Source: Larix kaempferi
Lineage: Eukaryota; Streptophyta; Pinopsida; Pinales; Pinaceae
Direction of reading: 5' to 3'
Assembly: GCA_027924585.1 (NCBI GenBank)
Contig: BSBM01000461.1
Coordinates: 10,865,001-10,929,000 of the forward strand
Length of the DNA: 64,000 nt
Shown here: one piece after another, positions 34,181 to 45,424 of the stretch
Numbering within the stretch: the first letter of the stretch is position 1
Layout: each line of letters starts with the position of its first letter
Notes under the pieces: model-generated
Database searches by the model: none
The model's input: only the letters and a program-made list of their open reading frames with translations
Told to the model about the DNA's origin: nothing
Position numbers and translations under genes: made by a program

Positions 34181-34878
34181 GAAATAGCACAGTTAGGAAA
34201 GACAGGATTATAAATACATGAAACCCAGACCGAATTATAATTGTATTTATTTGGATCTCATTGTATTCTAGAAAATTTAAATATGTAAGTCCTGAAACAG
34301 AGTTAAAATTTCTCAAGGAGCTCAAATTGATTACAATGTATTTACCTATGATCCGATAGCATTCTTGAAATTTTAAATACATGTATATATTGAAAGCAGA
34401 GTTATATATTCCATAACAATCTCAGGTCGAATACACTAATAGTGAATTGTATTCTCAGATATTTAAAGGCATATATATATTGATAACAAAATTAACAAAT
34501 ACATTAAAAACACAGTCGTTAGATCGATCATATCATATACAGAAAACAATATTGAAAGCCATTGAACCTGGTTCGTTTTGTTGAGTCCGAGATGGAGTAG
34601 ATATTTGATGTAACAACCAATCTGATTATTCGATTAATCCAGCTTGACGAAGTACCGTGTGATCCCTCGGTTGACCTCCCTACCGTATCAGGGTTACTCT
34701 ACTTCACCCTGAACCTCCGAGCTAATGAGGTCGTAAGAACACACAAGATGACCTCCTGAAATGATCTCCTAATCCCCGTTCCGGCTACTCCCAACTCCAA
34801 GGATCATAACATAATTCAAAATTATGATAACCATCCAGCATTAGGGAGCAAGAGATCCTTTCTCTCCTCCTCCTCCCT

Positions 34879-34886
34879 CATATAGC
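34879..34886 (-). promoter_or_regulatory. TATA-like box of the giant LTR
   Basis: The minus strand reads CTATATGA followed by GGGAGGAGGAGGAGAGAAAGG, a plausible core promoter and purine-rich leader. Position about 1.55 kb into the LTR. Confidence 0.4.
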
Positions 34887-35188
34887 AAATTCTTGTGTGC
34901 CATGTGTCTGTCCATGCACAAGTTTAATTTAATTTAATATTTTAATTTCCAATATTCTCAAATACATGTGTCTCAATGTTTTTAATGTGCACCTAATTCC
35001 CTAAATCAGTGGAATTTAGGTGTAGAAGAGTCCTACTCTTCCTTTGGTTCTCTTTTAGTTTACTTCATATCTTTTGAGTAAACTAATTGTTTTTATTTGT
35101 TTAATTTCTTTTAATAAAAACTTATAAAGAAACTGTTTATCTTATTTATTAAAAACTAAATCCACACCAAGTTTAAAAGTTGTTTTTA

Positions 35189-35193
35189 TTATA

Positions 35194-35224
<31 letters not shown>

Positions 35225-35225
35225 T

Positions 35226-35269
<44 letters not shown>

Positions 35270-35310
35270 TTTATAAAATATATATATAAACATATATATA
35301 TATATATTAA
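35189..35310. repeat. AT microsatellite
   Basis: Three (TA)n runs separated by T-runs of about 10; low-complexity and likely length-variable. Confidence 0.85.
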
Positions 35311-36053
35311 ATTTAAATTCTTTATAAAAAGATATTTGCAAACTTTGAAATCTATACTTCTAAAAGGATTTCACTTACAATGCCCCTAGTTAACTTTGGT
35401 TTTTCTCATTTTTATAAAGTAGATAAGTGAGATATTTTAAATTAAACAAATTGTTTTTGTTTAGTTCTTTTTTAGTTTCTTTTTTTTTATAATTCTCTTT
35501 TTCTCTAAATAAAATAAGGAATATTATTTTACTTTAATTGTCTTTTAATTTAAAGTTACTCGAATTTATTTTTCACAAGTTCTCAATTTCTTCCTTTAAA
35601 TAATATTATCTTTTCTTATCCAGGTGCCTCTTTGGTGGGCCCTTCCGACGGTTCCACTCCTTTCTTTCTTATGGGGAGTACTATGTAGCGACCGGGAATC
35701 GTTACCGTGATCTCTCAACTACGCTCCTTGGAGACTAAGGGATGTTGAGGGATAAGACTCTCCTTATTGTGTGCCCCTCAACTCATCGTACGCAACCAAA
35801 TCGTTATGGTCTTGCCCGTACGGCATACGCTTCCCCGGGTGAAATGAAACGGCTTCGCCCGTGCGTGAATTGCTAATTCGGGGTCGATAGTCAGTCGTCG
35901 TACCCCTAAGTGTTCTTACTGTTCTTACGACCCCTATAATTCCATTATGGGTCAGTCGGTAAATCGTCTTACCTGCCACTTCACACACACTCAAACGCAT
36001 ATTAGTAGCGCTGCACTATAAAACATTTGTATCATCCTTTTTATTTTCTCTGT

Positions 36054-36240
36054 CAGTCGAGTATAAACAAATCATCATTTTTCATTTCAAGTAATTTCAA
36101 CATTCATCATTTTTCATTTTCTCAGTCAGTTGAGTATATTCATAAATCATCATTATTCATTTCAAGTAATTTCAACATTCATCATTTTTCATTTTTTCAG
36201 TCAGTCGAGTATATTCATAAATCATCATTTATCTAACCAT
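36054..36240. repeat. 73-75 bp tandem repeat
   Basis: Three units start with cagtcgagtat (36054, 36127, 36202) and contain catttcaagtaatttcaac. The 69-codon frame over it is repetitive for this reason and not a gene. Confidence 0.8.
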
Positions 36241-36436
36241 TTTTATTTCACATATAAAATCTAAAGCAATCATTCATGGTTCAAGTTTTTATAACTTCGG
36301 GTCACTTCAAACCAGTGCCCTCAAAATAGTTAAATCAGTCGTAGGTCTCAAAAGTAGTCTGATCAGTCATAAGTCTCAAATCATAAGTCTAAAATAATCA
36401 ATCAATCATAAGTGTTGAGGCGGGCATTACACTGCA

Positions 36437-37300
36437 TAGCTTCTTGAAGTCTCCTGAAGTAAATTCTCCGCCATTGTCGGATTTGAAGATCTTGATCTTC
36501 ATATCAGTTTGATTTTCTATCAAGCCCTTGAATTCCTTGAACTTGTCAAACACTTCATCTTTGTTCTTCAAGAAGTAAACCCAAGTCTTCCTAGAAAAAT
36601 CATCAATGAAGGAGACATAGTATACATACCCACTCAGAGAACTGGATGACATTGGACCGCATACATCAGAGTGGATAATTTCCAAGATTCCTTTTGCCTT
36701 GCTTCCACTACTTGGAAATGTCTTCTTTGTGTTCTTTCCCTTTGCACAACCTTTGCAAATGTCTTCATGCTTGGTCTGGATTTCAGGAAGACCTTCCACT
36801 GCTTTGCTTGCAATTGGTAGTGCTCTATAGTGCATGTGTGAAAGCCTTCTATGCCAAAGTTCACTTGGCTCTACTGAGTCATGAACCAAGGCTTGTTCTG
36901 GTTGGCCCTTCATTTTGTATAATCGTCCCTCTTGCTCTCCAATCACCACTGCATCATCTATAGTTTTACCCTTTGGCCACATTAGGACTTGGCCATCTAC
37001 AAATGAAACCTTCATGCATTTTGCATCCAATGTAGATATGGAGAGGAGGTTCTTCTTGAGACCTGGAACATATAGTACATCTTTCATCTTCATAGACTTT
37101 CCAGAGTCTAGCTTGTAGGAGGCTTCACCACTTCCTTTTATGGGATACTGGTAGTCATCCCAAAGTTTCACCTTGTGGGGTGATCCATGTTCAGATAGGT
37201 TCATAAAGGATCCATTGAATCCTGTCATATGTTTTGGAAGCCCCATTGTCTATAAGCCAATCATTGCTTCCATGAGCAACAGTGAGGGCAGAAATCAACA
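36437..37300 (-). pseudogene. pol: Copia-2 protease and integrase core
   Basis: On minus: protease WLIDNGASK (37290-37262; DNG in place of DSG), one-base shift near 37240, then MTGFNGSFMNLSEHG, DDYQYPIKGSGEASYKLDSG, integrase zinc domain WHRRLSHMHYRALP and CKGCAKGKNTKK, catalytic HSDVCGPM and KSDNGGEFTSGDFKKLC. The frame is cut at 36436 by the giant LTR; the remaining catalytic Glu is in 30048-32175. Confidence 0.88.
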
Positions 37301-38204
37301 CATACTCTTCATCACTTGAAGAATATTCACTTTCTTCCCTAGCCCTCTTCTTGGGAGGTTCATCATCCTCTGCAGTATGAGCATGATGTCTTCTTTTGAT
37401 GTTCTTCTTCTTGCAAGAGCCATCTTTATTTTTCTTGGGACAATCCTTGGAATAGTGTCCCTTCTCATCGCATGTATAGTAACGGACATAAGACATGTTT
37501 CTTCGAGGTTTGGAATCATCCTTCTGATTTTGATGGTGATGCCTTTCTTTCTTGCCATGATGGTGAGCCTTCTTGTCACCATACCTTTTGGAGTGTGCTG
37601 TGAGAGCTTGGTCTTCCTTTCCCATCTTCTCTTCTCGAGCTATAATCCGAGCTTCTTCCTGTGAGCATTCTTCCCACAGCCTACTGAAAGAGATAAGTTT
37701 CTTCCTAGCACAAATTCCTTGGATAAAGGAATCCCATGACCTATGAAGTCCATTAAGAGTGGTCATTACCACTTCTCCATTTTCTATATCTTCTCCCACA
37801 GCTTCAAGTTGTTCTTTTATCTAGGAGACCCTTGAGAAATAGGACTGCATAGTCTCCGCATTCTGGATCTTAATATTCTTCAATTGATTCCTCAAGGTCA
37901 TCTTCCAATTTATGTTCTTCCCTTCAAATAGCTTAGTTTAGGAATCAAACATCTCCTTAGGTGTCTTCAGAGATGACACATGTGGTATGAGATGGTCTTT
38001 GATAGAATCAACAATGATCCTTTTAGCCTTGACCAAGTTTATCTTATGTAAGGCCTTAACCTCTTCTCCCTCTGGGACAGGGACCTCTTCACTTATGTAA
38101 GTGTCTAACTCATTCTCTTCTAGGATTAACCCAATCCTATACTTCTAGGCTTGGAAGTTATCAGCCCCTTCAAGCTTATCCTCAAGCTTGGTGTGGTGAG
38201 ACAT
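37301..38204 (-). pseudogene. gag: Copia-2 gag
   Basis: Start ATG at 38204 (MSHHTKLEDKL) matches copia-3. The capsid region has three in-frame stops at sites where copia-3 has sense codons (after the start region, near 37937 and 37821), then an open part: RSWDSFIQGICARKKLISFS and the Lys/His-rich linker. The zinc knuckle reads YYTCDEKGHYSKDC, with the first Cys replaced by Tyr. Frame continues into the protease without a clear stop, as in copia polyproteins. Confidence 0.86.
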
Positions 38205-38764
38205 CTTAAAGAGTTCTTAAAATGGAAATAGAAAAGATTTAGGTCTTACCACTTGATTTGCTGAAAACTGGATCTGGTGCTGGATTAGGGTTTGTTAGAG
38301 AAACCCTAAAAATTCAAACTTTGAATTTCAAACTTATGAAAGGATAGAAAGATGCGCCTTGATGAGATGATCAAGCTGGTATACTCAAAATTTGAAAACT
38401 GCAAAGTTTCACCCTTCAAAATTGCTTTTGAATCTTCCGGAGTCACTAGGCAGGACCCTGAATTAGGGTTTGAGTTTCCCGGAGCTTCACCCAACCAAAA
38501 AGTTCGATCCAAAGATCTAAACTTTGATTTTTCCAAGGAGCTTCCAGCTGTGGTATCAGATTTCAGAAATCCCAATTTTTGCAGAAACCCTAATTTTTAG
38601 GTCAAAAATTGAAAGTGCTCAAAATTGAATTCTGATTGGACAGAAAGATGCGCCTTGCTGAGGAGAGTCAATATAGCCTCCTTCCTTTCAAGATCTGTAG
38701 AGAGAAACCCAAAAATTAAGAAGCCTTAGCTTCCGTAACCGCACAGTGTCTTCTTCTCAGGTTA

Positions 38765-38776
38765 GCTCTGATACCA
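38765..38776 (-). other. Copia-2 primer binding site
   Basis: The plus strand reads GCTCTGATACCA, the reverse complement of TGGTATCAGAGC, touching the LTR. Confidence 0.9.
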
Positions 38777-39313
38777 TGTTAGATTTTGAGCATTAATTCA
38801 ATATGATCTAGGATCTTATCTGAGAGAATAACATGTACAGCATATCAATCACAAGAGACAATAGACACAGAGTTTCCTTGGGGAAAACCAATAAGGTGAA
38901 AAACCCTAATAACTTCCTCAGAGATGGATATAGCAATGATACAAAACCCAAGCATAAGAGATAGTCTCCTAGCAGCTTCTCCTCCTCCACTTGTGTGGCA
39001 CTCTCACATGAGAGAATAAGTGAGTAAGTGAATGATCAAATAGAGTGCTCCCCGCACTCTATTTATACTTGACTTGACTTGCCTAATAAACTAGCAGGGC
39101 CGACTTCTCTAGGAGAGTCTAATAACCCATGGTAACTCCATTCAGGGCTGACCCCATACTTGGTGGTCTAATAACCCATCACATGCAAGTTGCGACACTT
39201 GTGACACTTGTAAATACAAATGACGACACTTATGTATAGAGGAATAATAACATATATATAGGAGTACAATATGCATATATGAAATACATTCCGAAGTTAC
39301 AAATACATCAACA
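38777..39313 (-). repeat. Copia-2 5' LTR
   Basis: 537 bp; partner of 28306-28858. TATA box on minus at 39060-39067. Confidence 0.92.
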
Positions 39314-39710
39314 AGGAAGACCAGAACGCCCAAGAACATGTGATATACTATGCAAGTAAAGGTCTCATTGATGCTGGAACTCACTATTCACATGTTGAGA
39401 AGCTTGCTCTCGCGGCAGTCATAGTCGTGCAGAAGTTTTGACATTACATTTTGCTTCGTACCACCACCATCATCGCTGATTCAAACCCCATGTACCACTT
39501 TTTGACTTGTCAGGTACTTGGGGGCAAGTATTCACGCTGGATCGTGATACTGCAGGAATTTGATCTTCTTTTCGAAAAAGCCAAGTCGAAAAAGTCTTTG
39601 GTGTTTGCTGAGCTCATCTATGAGCTCCCCTGTACTGATGTAGAATCTGAGCCAATGACTCTTTTTCAGATGAATCATTGTTTCTTATCAGTACATCTGA
39701 TCCGTGGTAT
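39314..39710 (+). pseudogene. pol: Tat-like RNase H (first) and connection
   Basis: Continues the gypsy frame from 28300: IYYASKGLIDAGTHYSHVEK is the RNase H middle with the catalytic Glu in HVEKLALAAV, followed by a stop near 39440, LLRTTTIIADSNPMYHFLT (Asp of DxNPL type) and GGKYSRWIVILQEFDLLFEK. The linker to integrase shifts frame near 39680 (LFLISTSDPWYGDITLYLQT). Confidence 0.82.
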
Positions 39711-40949
39711 GGAGATATCACATTGTATCTTCAAACCCAACGTTTCAGCCCTGAATTGTCTCGTGACGACTACCGTCACATACGCCACCATGCAAAGTAT
39801 TACCTGATCATCAGTGATACTTTGTACCGTCATGGTATCGACTCTATTCTTCGACATTGTCTGACTCATGACGAGGCTGAACACGTTCTGAATGACTGTC
39901 ATGCTGGGGCGTGTGGCGGTCACCTCTCTGGGATGGCTATAGCCCAGAAGATTCTTCACGCTGGATATTATTGGCCGTCTATCTTCAAAGATTGTATCGA
40001 GGCTGTAAAAAAATGTCCTCCATGTCAACATTTTCATACGAAAAAGCGCACCCATCCCGCCCCATTACACCCAGTTATTGATGTTGGCCCCTTTGCTAAA
40101 TGGGGCATTGATTTCATGCATTGTAAGCCTACCTCAGCTGGGGGGCATAGTTACGTCATTGTAGTTGCAGACTACTTTACAAAGTGGGCCGAGGCAATGC
40201 CTACATACAAAAACGACGGCAAGACCGCCACACTCTTCATGTTTAATCATGTAATAGTGCGGTTTGAGGTTCCTCAAGCGATAGTTACTGACCATGGTTC
40301 TTGCTTTATGAACCATATGGTTGACCAGTTGAGTGATAGATTGGGTTTTTTCCATGAAAACTCAACACCGTACTATCCACAATCGAACGGATAGGTCGAG
40401 GCCATTAACAAGGTATTTAAAACTATGGTCCAACGTATGGTGGGTACGCACAAGTCCAATTGGCATAACATGCTCTTCTCCGCACTGTGGGCTTATTGAA
40501 CCTTCGTTAAAACCGCCATTGGATTTACTCCCTTCCAACTAGTGTATGGATTGGAGGGGGTCCTTCCTATTGAGTGCGAGATTCTGTCCCTCAAGCTCGC
40601 CATCGAACTTCTCCCAAACACTACTGCCGAGGAATAACGCTTCCTCTACCTAGCTAAGCTGGACGAAACTCGTCGAGATGCTGCTCTTTCCAACGAAGCT
40701 CATAAGAAACACATCAAAGCACAGTACGACAAGTCGGTACAACCTCACACCTACAGCGAGGGAGATTTGGTCCTCACATACGACCAAAAACATGATAAGT
40801 TGGGGGCAGGAAAGGTTGAGTTCATGTGGCATGGACCTTACATAGTGAAACACGTCTTAGAGAAGCGAGCTTATGAGCTTGAAGAATATGGCAGGATATC
40901 TTTGGGTGAGCCCCGCAATGGTCTCTACCTGAAGAGGTACTATGCTTGA
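39678..40949 (+). pseudogene. pol: Tat-like integrase
   Basis: In frame 3. Zinc domain with HHCC: CHAGACGGHLSGMAIAQKIL, KKCPPCQHFH. Core: WGIDFMHCKPTSAGGHSYVI (D), AIVTDHGSCFMNHMVDQL (D), then NG-stop-VEAINKVF (E). C-terminus: YDQKHDKLGAGKVEFMWHGP, ELEEYGRISLGEPRNGLYLK, ending KRYYA at 40949. Stops at 40392, 40497 and 40635; the first two are explained by CAG to TAG and CGA to TGA. No frameshift otherwise. All three catalytic residues survive. Confidence 0.9.
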
Positions 40950-41020
40950 GTCTTTCACGCATAAGTACTTTTGTATATAATGTACATGGCATGTGTGTGT
41001 TTTTTTTGTGATGTGACGAT

Positions 41021-41512
41021 TTGATTTTTTTTTGCGTGTTTAGGTCTTGTTTCGTTTCTTATACCGTGTTCTATCTGCATGTGCAGATTGAAACGTGCTA
41101 TGGATTCACGGACTATGCCAGCCGGCATACCCGTAACCTTGCTTCGACAGCTTGGGTACTCTATTCACCCACTGGTGAGCTCATCAGCTCAGGGGGAATG
41201 TGTCTAGGTTTCGCGACCAACAATGTTGCAAAATATCAAGCAGTCATTGGAACCCTAACTGACGATATTTCTTTGGGTATGGACCATGTTGTCATCCACT
41301 TGGATTCTCAACTAGCGGTCTCTCATCTTAACCGAGTCTACGCCATCCGCGATCCTACCATACTCCGTCTCTATAGACGAGTTCGTCTTCTAGAAAGGTC
41401 CTTCGAGTCCATTCACTACCTGCACATTCCACTAGACGTGAACACAGTTGCCGACTCTATGGCCAACTTCATCTTAGATTGGTACATTGCACACACACAA
41501 GTATATTTATGA
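41021..41512 (+). CDS. Second RNase H (archaeal-like type) of the Tat-like element
   Basis: A 163-codon frame, 71 bases after the integrase. First Asp in YGFTDYASRHTRNLASTAWV, second region SGGMCLGFATNNVAKYQAVI, Asp in MDHVVIHLDSQLAVSHLNRV, end HIPLDVNTVADSMANFILDW. This is the additional RNase H known from Tat-clade elements, thought to help primer processing. The family Glu in NNVAEYxAVI is Lys here (G-to-A), so the copy is likely inactive. The first 33 residues (MIFFCVFRSC...) are probably not part of the domain; the true start or a splice site may lie near 41080. Confidence 0.82.
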   Translation: MIFFCVFRSCFVSYTVFYLHVQIETCYGFTDYASRHTRNLASTAWVLYSPTGELISSGGMCLGFATNNVAKYQAVIGTLTDDISLGMDHVVIHLDSQLAVSHLNRVYAIRDPTILRLYRRVRLLERSFESIHYLHIPLDVNTVADSMANFILDWYIAHTQVYL

Positions 41513-41693
41513 ATTGTTAAAAGTAGACATAACATGTAAATAACTCATTTGATAAGAAAACACATAAATAAGATCGCACCATTCATCCATTTAAAACACA
41601 TAATGTATAAACTGTTGGAATGTTTGTATATATATCATCATAAAAAAGTAGTGCTGGTACAAAATCTGAAGCATAACGGCTTTCAGTGAGTCT

Positions 41694-42105
41694 CTACAAA
41701 ATCTGAAGCCTCATAGCTTTTAGTAAGTACAAAAATCTGAGGCCTTTGAGCTCTCTGTACATGATAACAACATCAGGCGTAGTGCCTGGCACGTACACCG
41801 CTAGGTTTAACAGCTCTATCCTGTTGAGTGTGGAAATAGTCAACCATTCTCGTAACCTTGCGAAGCAACATGGAGATGCTCCAACCGTATACACCTGCAT
41901 GGGTTGTGGTACCTCATCTACCGTCGGCTCGAGAATGTCTAATGTCAACCCACTCAGGTTCGCGTAGACTCCATCCATCTCTACGATGGCAACATGTACG
42001 GCTGGAGCCATGACTGCTCCCTCTTCTCTCTCCTCGCAAGAAGAGAGACTCCTATTGGTCGTACGGGGCCCACGTTTGCACACACATGTTGTTAACTCGT
42101 CAACA
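41694..42105 (-). pseudogene. Antisense extra ORF, downstream piece
   Basis: Part of a 142-codon minus frame. Residues are acidic and hydrophobic (VHVAIVEMDGVYANLSGLTL; YVPGTTPDVVIMYRELKGLR). It follows the plant-mobile-domain-like piece on the same strand. A good donor (AG then GTAAGA) at 42162 and a T-rich acceptor at 42106 would define a 57-base intron, but joining them shifts the frame, so either the acceptor is elsewhere or an indel has occurred. Confidence 0.5.
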
Positions 42106-42162
42106 CTATAAAAAAAAATCATAAATGCACAAAACTAAAAGTACAAGGGTTATTGTTCTTAC

Positions 42163-43014
42163 CTATGTCTCCCCATGCTGCTCCCTCAGGTAGTACCAAG
42201 TCTGGGTCATCTCTATAGTCCGTACCACTATACGGGTAATCCTCTACCATAAGTAACTGGCCCTCTAGGTAGCTGGAGAAATCAGTGCCATATGAGATGA
42301 TGGAGCCCCCACCATGTCGGGCCATCACCTCTGTCCATCTAGCCATGTGAGGATCCCTAGGATCCTTGTCATCCAATGGCACCTGCGGGCGCATAAGGGG
42401 AACCCGCTCCAAGAGGAATGAGATCACTATCAATCCGTAGCCGAACTGTTTGAGCTCTCCTCGCCGACACTTGGTCAGCTGAGCTCGAACGTTCGTGAGG
42501 AGTCCCTCGCACCAGTTGAAGATATTTAGAGACACGCAGTCCTCCGCATATAGCATCTGAGACCGAGTATCCAAGTGAGGAGCCCGATTCCCTGCTATCC
42601 TCGTAATGGTGAAAAGAATGGCACACAACGGACGCTCTCTCACATCTTTTATGGGAATCTTCCCACTAGAAGCACGAGTGTGAGGAGTGCAGTGCTGTAG
42701 GATCATGTCCTCCATGGTCCAATCACTTCCCTGTGATCCAGTAAGAAGCACATTGTCCCCCCTCCGAGACAATCCAGTTAGAAAGTAGATGTCCTCGACA
42801 TCTATAGTAAGCACGTGCTCACCAATCACAAAATACTATTGAGCCGCATCCCAACATCTAAGCATATGCGTCAATAGGGGGATTTAGGCTCTCATGCACT
42901 AGATATGGAAGAATTTTAGAATACCATAGCTCCTCAGCGCCGTCACACACAATGGATCATTTTCAATTTTCATATCATCTACCTCATGCTCCCGTTCACG
43001 CCATTCCAAGACCA
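42163..43014 (-). pseudogene. Antisense plant-mobile-domain-like ORF in the Tat-like element
   Basis: On minus from ATG 43014: MVLEWREREHEVDDMKIEND, then three stops between 42905 and 42835, then a 236-codon open frame (GTG 42829 to 42119). The hallmark is EHVLTIDVEDIYFLTGLSRR preceded by MLRCWDAAQ: plant mobile domains show Trp-x-Pro/Ala...GExTxTxxDxxxLxGLxxxG. Later: LKQFGYGLIVISFLLERVPL and MARHGGGSIISYG, also familiar from uncharacterised plant retroelement proteins. It lies antisense between the second RNase H and the 3' LTR, the usual position of extra ORFs in Tat elements. Its role is unknown; capture of a host MAIL-like domain, or the reverse, is inference. Intronic AG/GT signals flank the piece (acceptor near 43034, donor at 42162). 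Confidence 0.62.
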
Positions 43015-43033
43015 TTTTGGCTACTTGTAACCT

Positions 43034-44286
43034 ACTAAAAGGAGAGTTTAAACACTGTTAATACTCACTTCAACCACTGAAAGGTAATTTTTTGGGCTTG
43101 GTTTGATGGTTGGGATGGACGTTTCTGCCGTCGCACCCCGTCAATTATGACAGTGCGACATTGTCCCACTTCCCGTTAAGGCCACTTGCGACGACCCGGG
43201 GACGTAATAGCCCTCCACAAATTCACTCAAAACCCAAAAAAATGAACCAAAATAAAAAATGTAAACCACTACAATTATGCTGGATGAAGTTTAGAGTTAC
43301 CTGCTCCGGACGGTGGGTGGAATGGTTGCTCGTAGCTCCTGGAATCGACAAGTGAAGTTTTGGCTCCAAATGGCACTTCTCCTCCCAAATTTGGCAAATG
43401 AAAGGAATATTTGTTTTTCAAATATTTGATGCCTTTAGGTCATTTGCTATAGTTTAAATAATTTTTTATTGCATTTGAACACTCGGTCGACCATTTGACC
43501 TAGTTTCCGAGTGTACAGGAGTCATTAAGTGTCTTTTTATGCCGCTTTCGTGTTGGAACGATCATCTCAGGTATGAACACCCCTTGTGTATTTTGTCGTT
43601 ATCTTTTCATTCATTAGATTGTAATTATTTAATGATAATAAGCTTACTCTTTGATCTTTCTCGTGCTCTTGAAACTATGAGAATAAGTTACCGAGTTACG
43701 ATTTATCACTATTCTGGGCTCGTTAAACTCCTACGGAAAAGGACCCCCCCCCGGAGTCTATCTTTAAGCTCCTTTTAGGCTCTCGAAATACGAAAAGATT
43801 GCCAAGTGAACTTGTCGCATTCACACTTGTTAAAGAATTTAAATGGCCGTCTTCCTGGTGATAGTTTACCCCTTTTTCGGACCAGGGGGCACTACTTACG
43901 AAAAAGGTATACTACAGCCAATCATGACTGGAAGAGTCCTCTCCCGCTTTGTTTTACCCATTTCAGGCGATGAGGCTAATTTTACAAAAAAGGACCGTTG
44001 GAGTCTTCTTTAGTTCTTTTCAGACTCTCTAAACATGAAATGACGTCCGCGTTTACCTTCTATGGACTCGTTAAACTCTCACACTGAAGGGCCCACCATG
44101 GGGTGAACCCCTCCTATCCCAGGTTTGGAAAATATTTGGGATTGGACTCATCTATGAGATGAGCTATACCGAGCATCTGGTTACCCTCATCAAGCTCATA
44201 AAAAAACACATGAGGCACTCATCATTCATGATGGGGAAAAAGGAAATCTTTTATGTTACACCCCGTATCAGTGGTAGTACCTAGTT
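43034..44286. other. Non-coding 3' part of the Tat-like element, left of copia-3
   Basis: No coding sequence recognised on plus. On minus, 43355-43303 could be a first exon of the antisense ORF (ends GGAGCAG before GTAACT), but with little support. A C10 run lies at 43744-43753. Confidence 0.45.
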
Positions 44287-44291
44287 GTTTC

Positions 44292-44854
44292 TGTTGATGT
44301 ATTTGTAACTTCGGAAGATATTCTTCTATGTATTACATTTGTACTTTATTGTATATCCCAAAGAGATGTATTATTCCTCTGATTGGAAGTGTCGTCATTT
44401 GTAATTGGAAGTGTCGCCATGTGTATTGACAAGTGTCATCATTTGTATTGATGGGCTATTATACCACCAGTGAGGGGTCGGCCCTGATTAGGTCATGTGG
44501 TTGGGTTATTAGACTTGAGTAGCAGGTCAAGTCAAGTATAAATAAGAGGCGTGTGTCCCTCATTTTATTCATTTACTCACTTCTCAAGCTCGCATAGTTA
44601 AGAGAGAAAGTGGCGCACATGTGGAGGAGGAGGAGCATCTGGTAGAGACACTTATTGGGTTTGATCCTTGTGATCTTGTACTTGGGTTTATTCTATCTCT
44701 GAGGAAGTTGCAGGGTTTTTCACCTTCTTGGTTTTCCCCAGTGAAACTCTGTGTATCTTATGTGATTGCTTTTGTGTCTATGATTGATATGCTGTACATG
44801 TTATTCTCTTAGAGATCCTAATGATAATGGAATGAAATTATCGAAAATTTAACA
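44292..44854 (+). repeat. Copia-3 5' LTR
   Basis: 563 bp from TGTTGATG to TTTAACA; TATA box TATAAATA at 44537-44544. Confidence 0.93.
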
Positions 44855-44866
44855 TGGTATTAGAGC
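44855..44866 (+). other. Copia-3 primer binding site
   Basis: TGGTATTAGAGC, one C-to-T change from the standard, directly after the LTR. Confidence 0.85.
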
Positions 44867-45424
44867 TGACCTAAGAAGAAGGCACTGTGCAGCAACGACA
44901 GCTAGGGATTCTTAATATTTGGGTTTCTTTTCACAGATCATCAAAGGCAGGAGGCTAGATTGACTCTCCTTGAAAGGGCACATCTTTCTATCGAGACAGA
45001 ATTCAATTCTGAGCTTTTTCAGTTTTGGCCCTAAAAATTAGGGTTTCCACAAAAAGTGGAATTTCTGAAATCTAAGACCATAGCTACAAGATCCTTGGAA
45101 AAATCGAAGTTTAGAGCTTTGGATCAAATTTTTTGGTTGGGTGAAGCTCCAGGAAACTCAAACCCTAATTCAGGGTCCTCCTTAGTGAATCCGGAAGATT
45201 GAAAGCATTTATGAGGGGTGAAAATTTGCAATTTTCAAATTCTGAGTATACCAGCTTGATCAAATCATCAAGGCACATCTTTCCATCCTTTCAGAATTTT
45301 GAAATTCAAATTTTGAATTTTTAGGGTTTCTCTTATAAACCCTAATCCAGCTCTAGATCCAATTTTCAGCAAATCAAGTGGTAAGACCTAAAAATTTATA
45401 TTTCCATTTGAAGTACTCTTTAAG

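Larger units (their letters stand above)
32181..36431 (-). mobile_element. 4.25 kb probable solo LTR inside copia-2
   Basis: Begins TGTAGGCACC and ends GGGCATTACA on plus, with perfect target duplication CTGCA (32176-32180 and 36432-36436); removal restores the copia-2 integrase (KKLCS to DSGIKRD). On minus it begins TGTAATGCCCG, like many plant gypsy LTRs. No gag, pol, primer site or internal LTR pair was seen, and a TATA-type promoter lies mid-way on minus, so I read it as one very long solo LTR rather than a whole element. It holds several tandem repeats (separate entries). Confidence 0.75.
28306..39313 (-). mobile_element. Copia-2: Ty1/copia element in the gypsy RNase H
   Basis: TG...CA ends, LTRs 553 bp (28306-28858) and 537 bp (38777-39313), perfect target duplication AGGAA (28301-28305 and 39314-39318). 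Removing it with one AGGAA restores the gypsy frame across VLVQEDQNA. On minus the order is LTR, primer site, gag, protease, integrase (broken by a 4.25 kb insertion), RT, RNase H, tandem repeats, purine tract, LTR. Without the inner insertion it is about 6.75 kb, close to copia-3. Confidence 0.93.

Noticed and set aside
36027-36236. 69-codon repetitive frame
   Set aside because: Product of a 75-bp tandem repeat, a multiple of three by chance.
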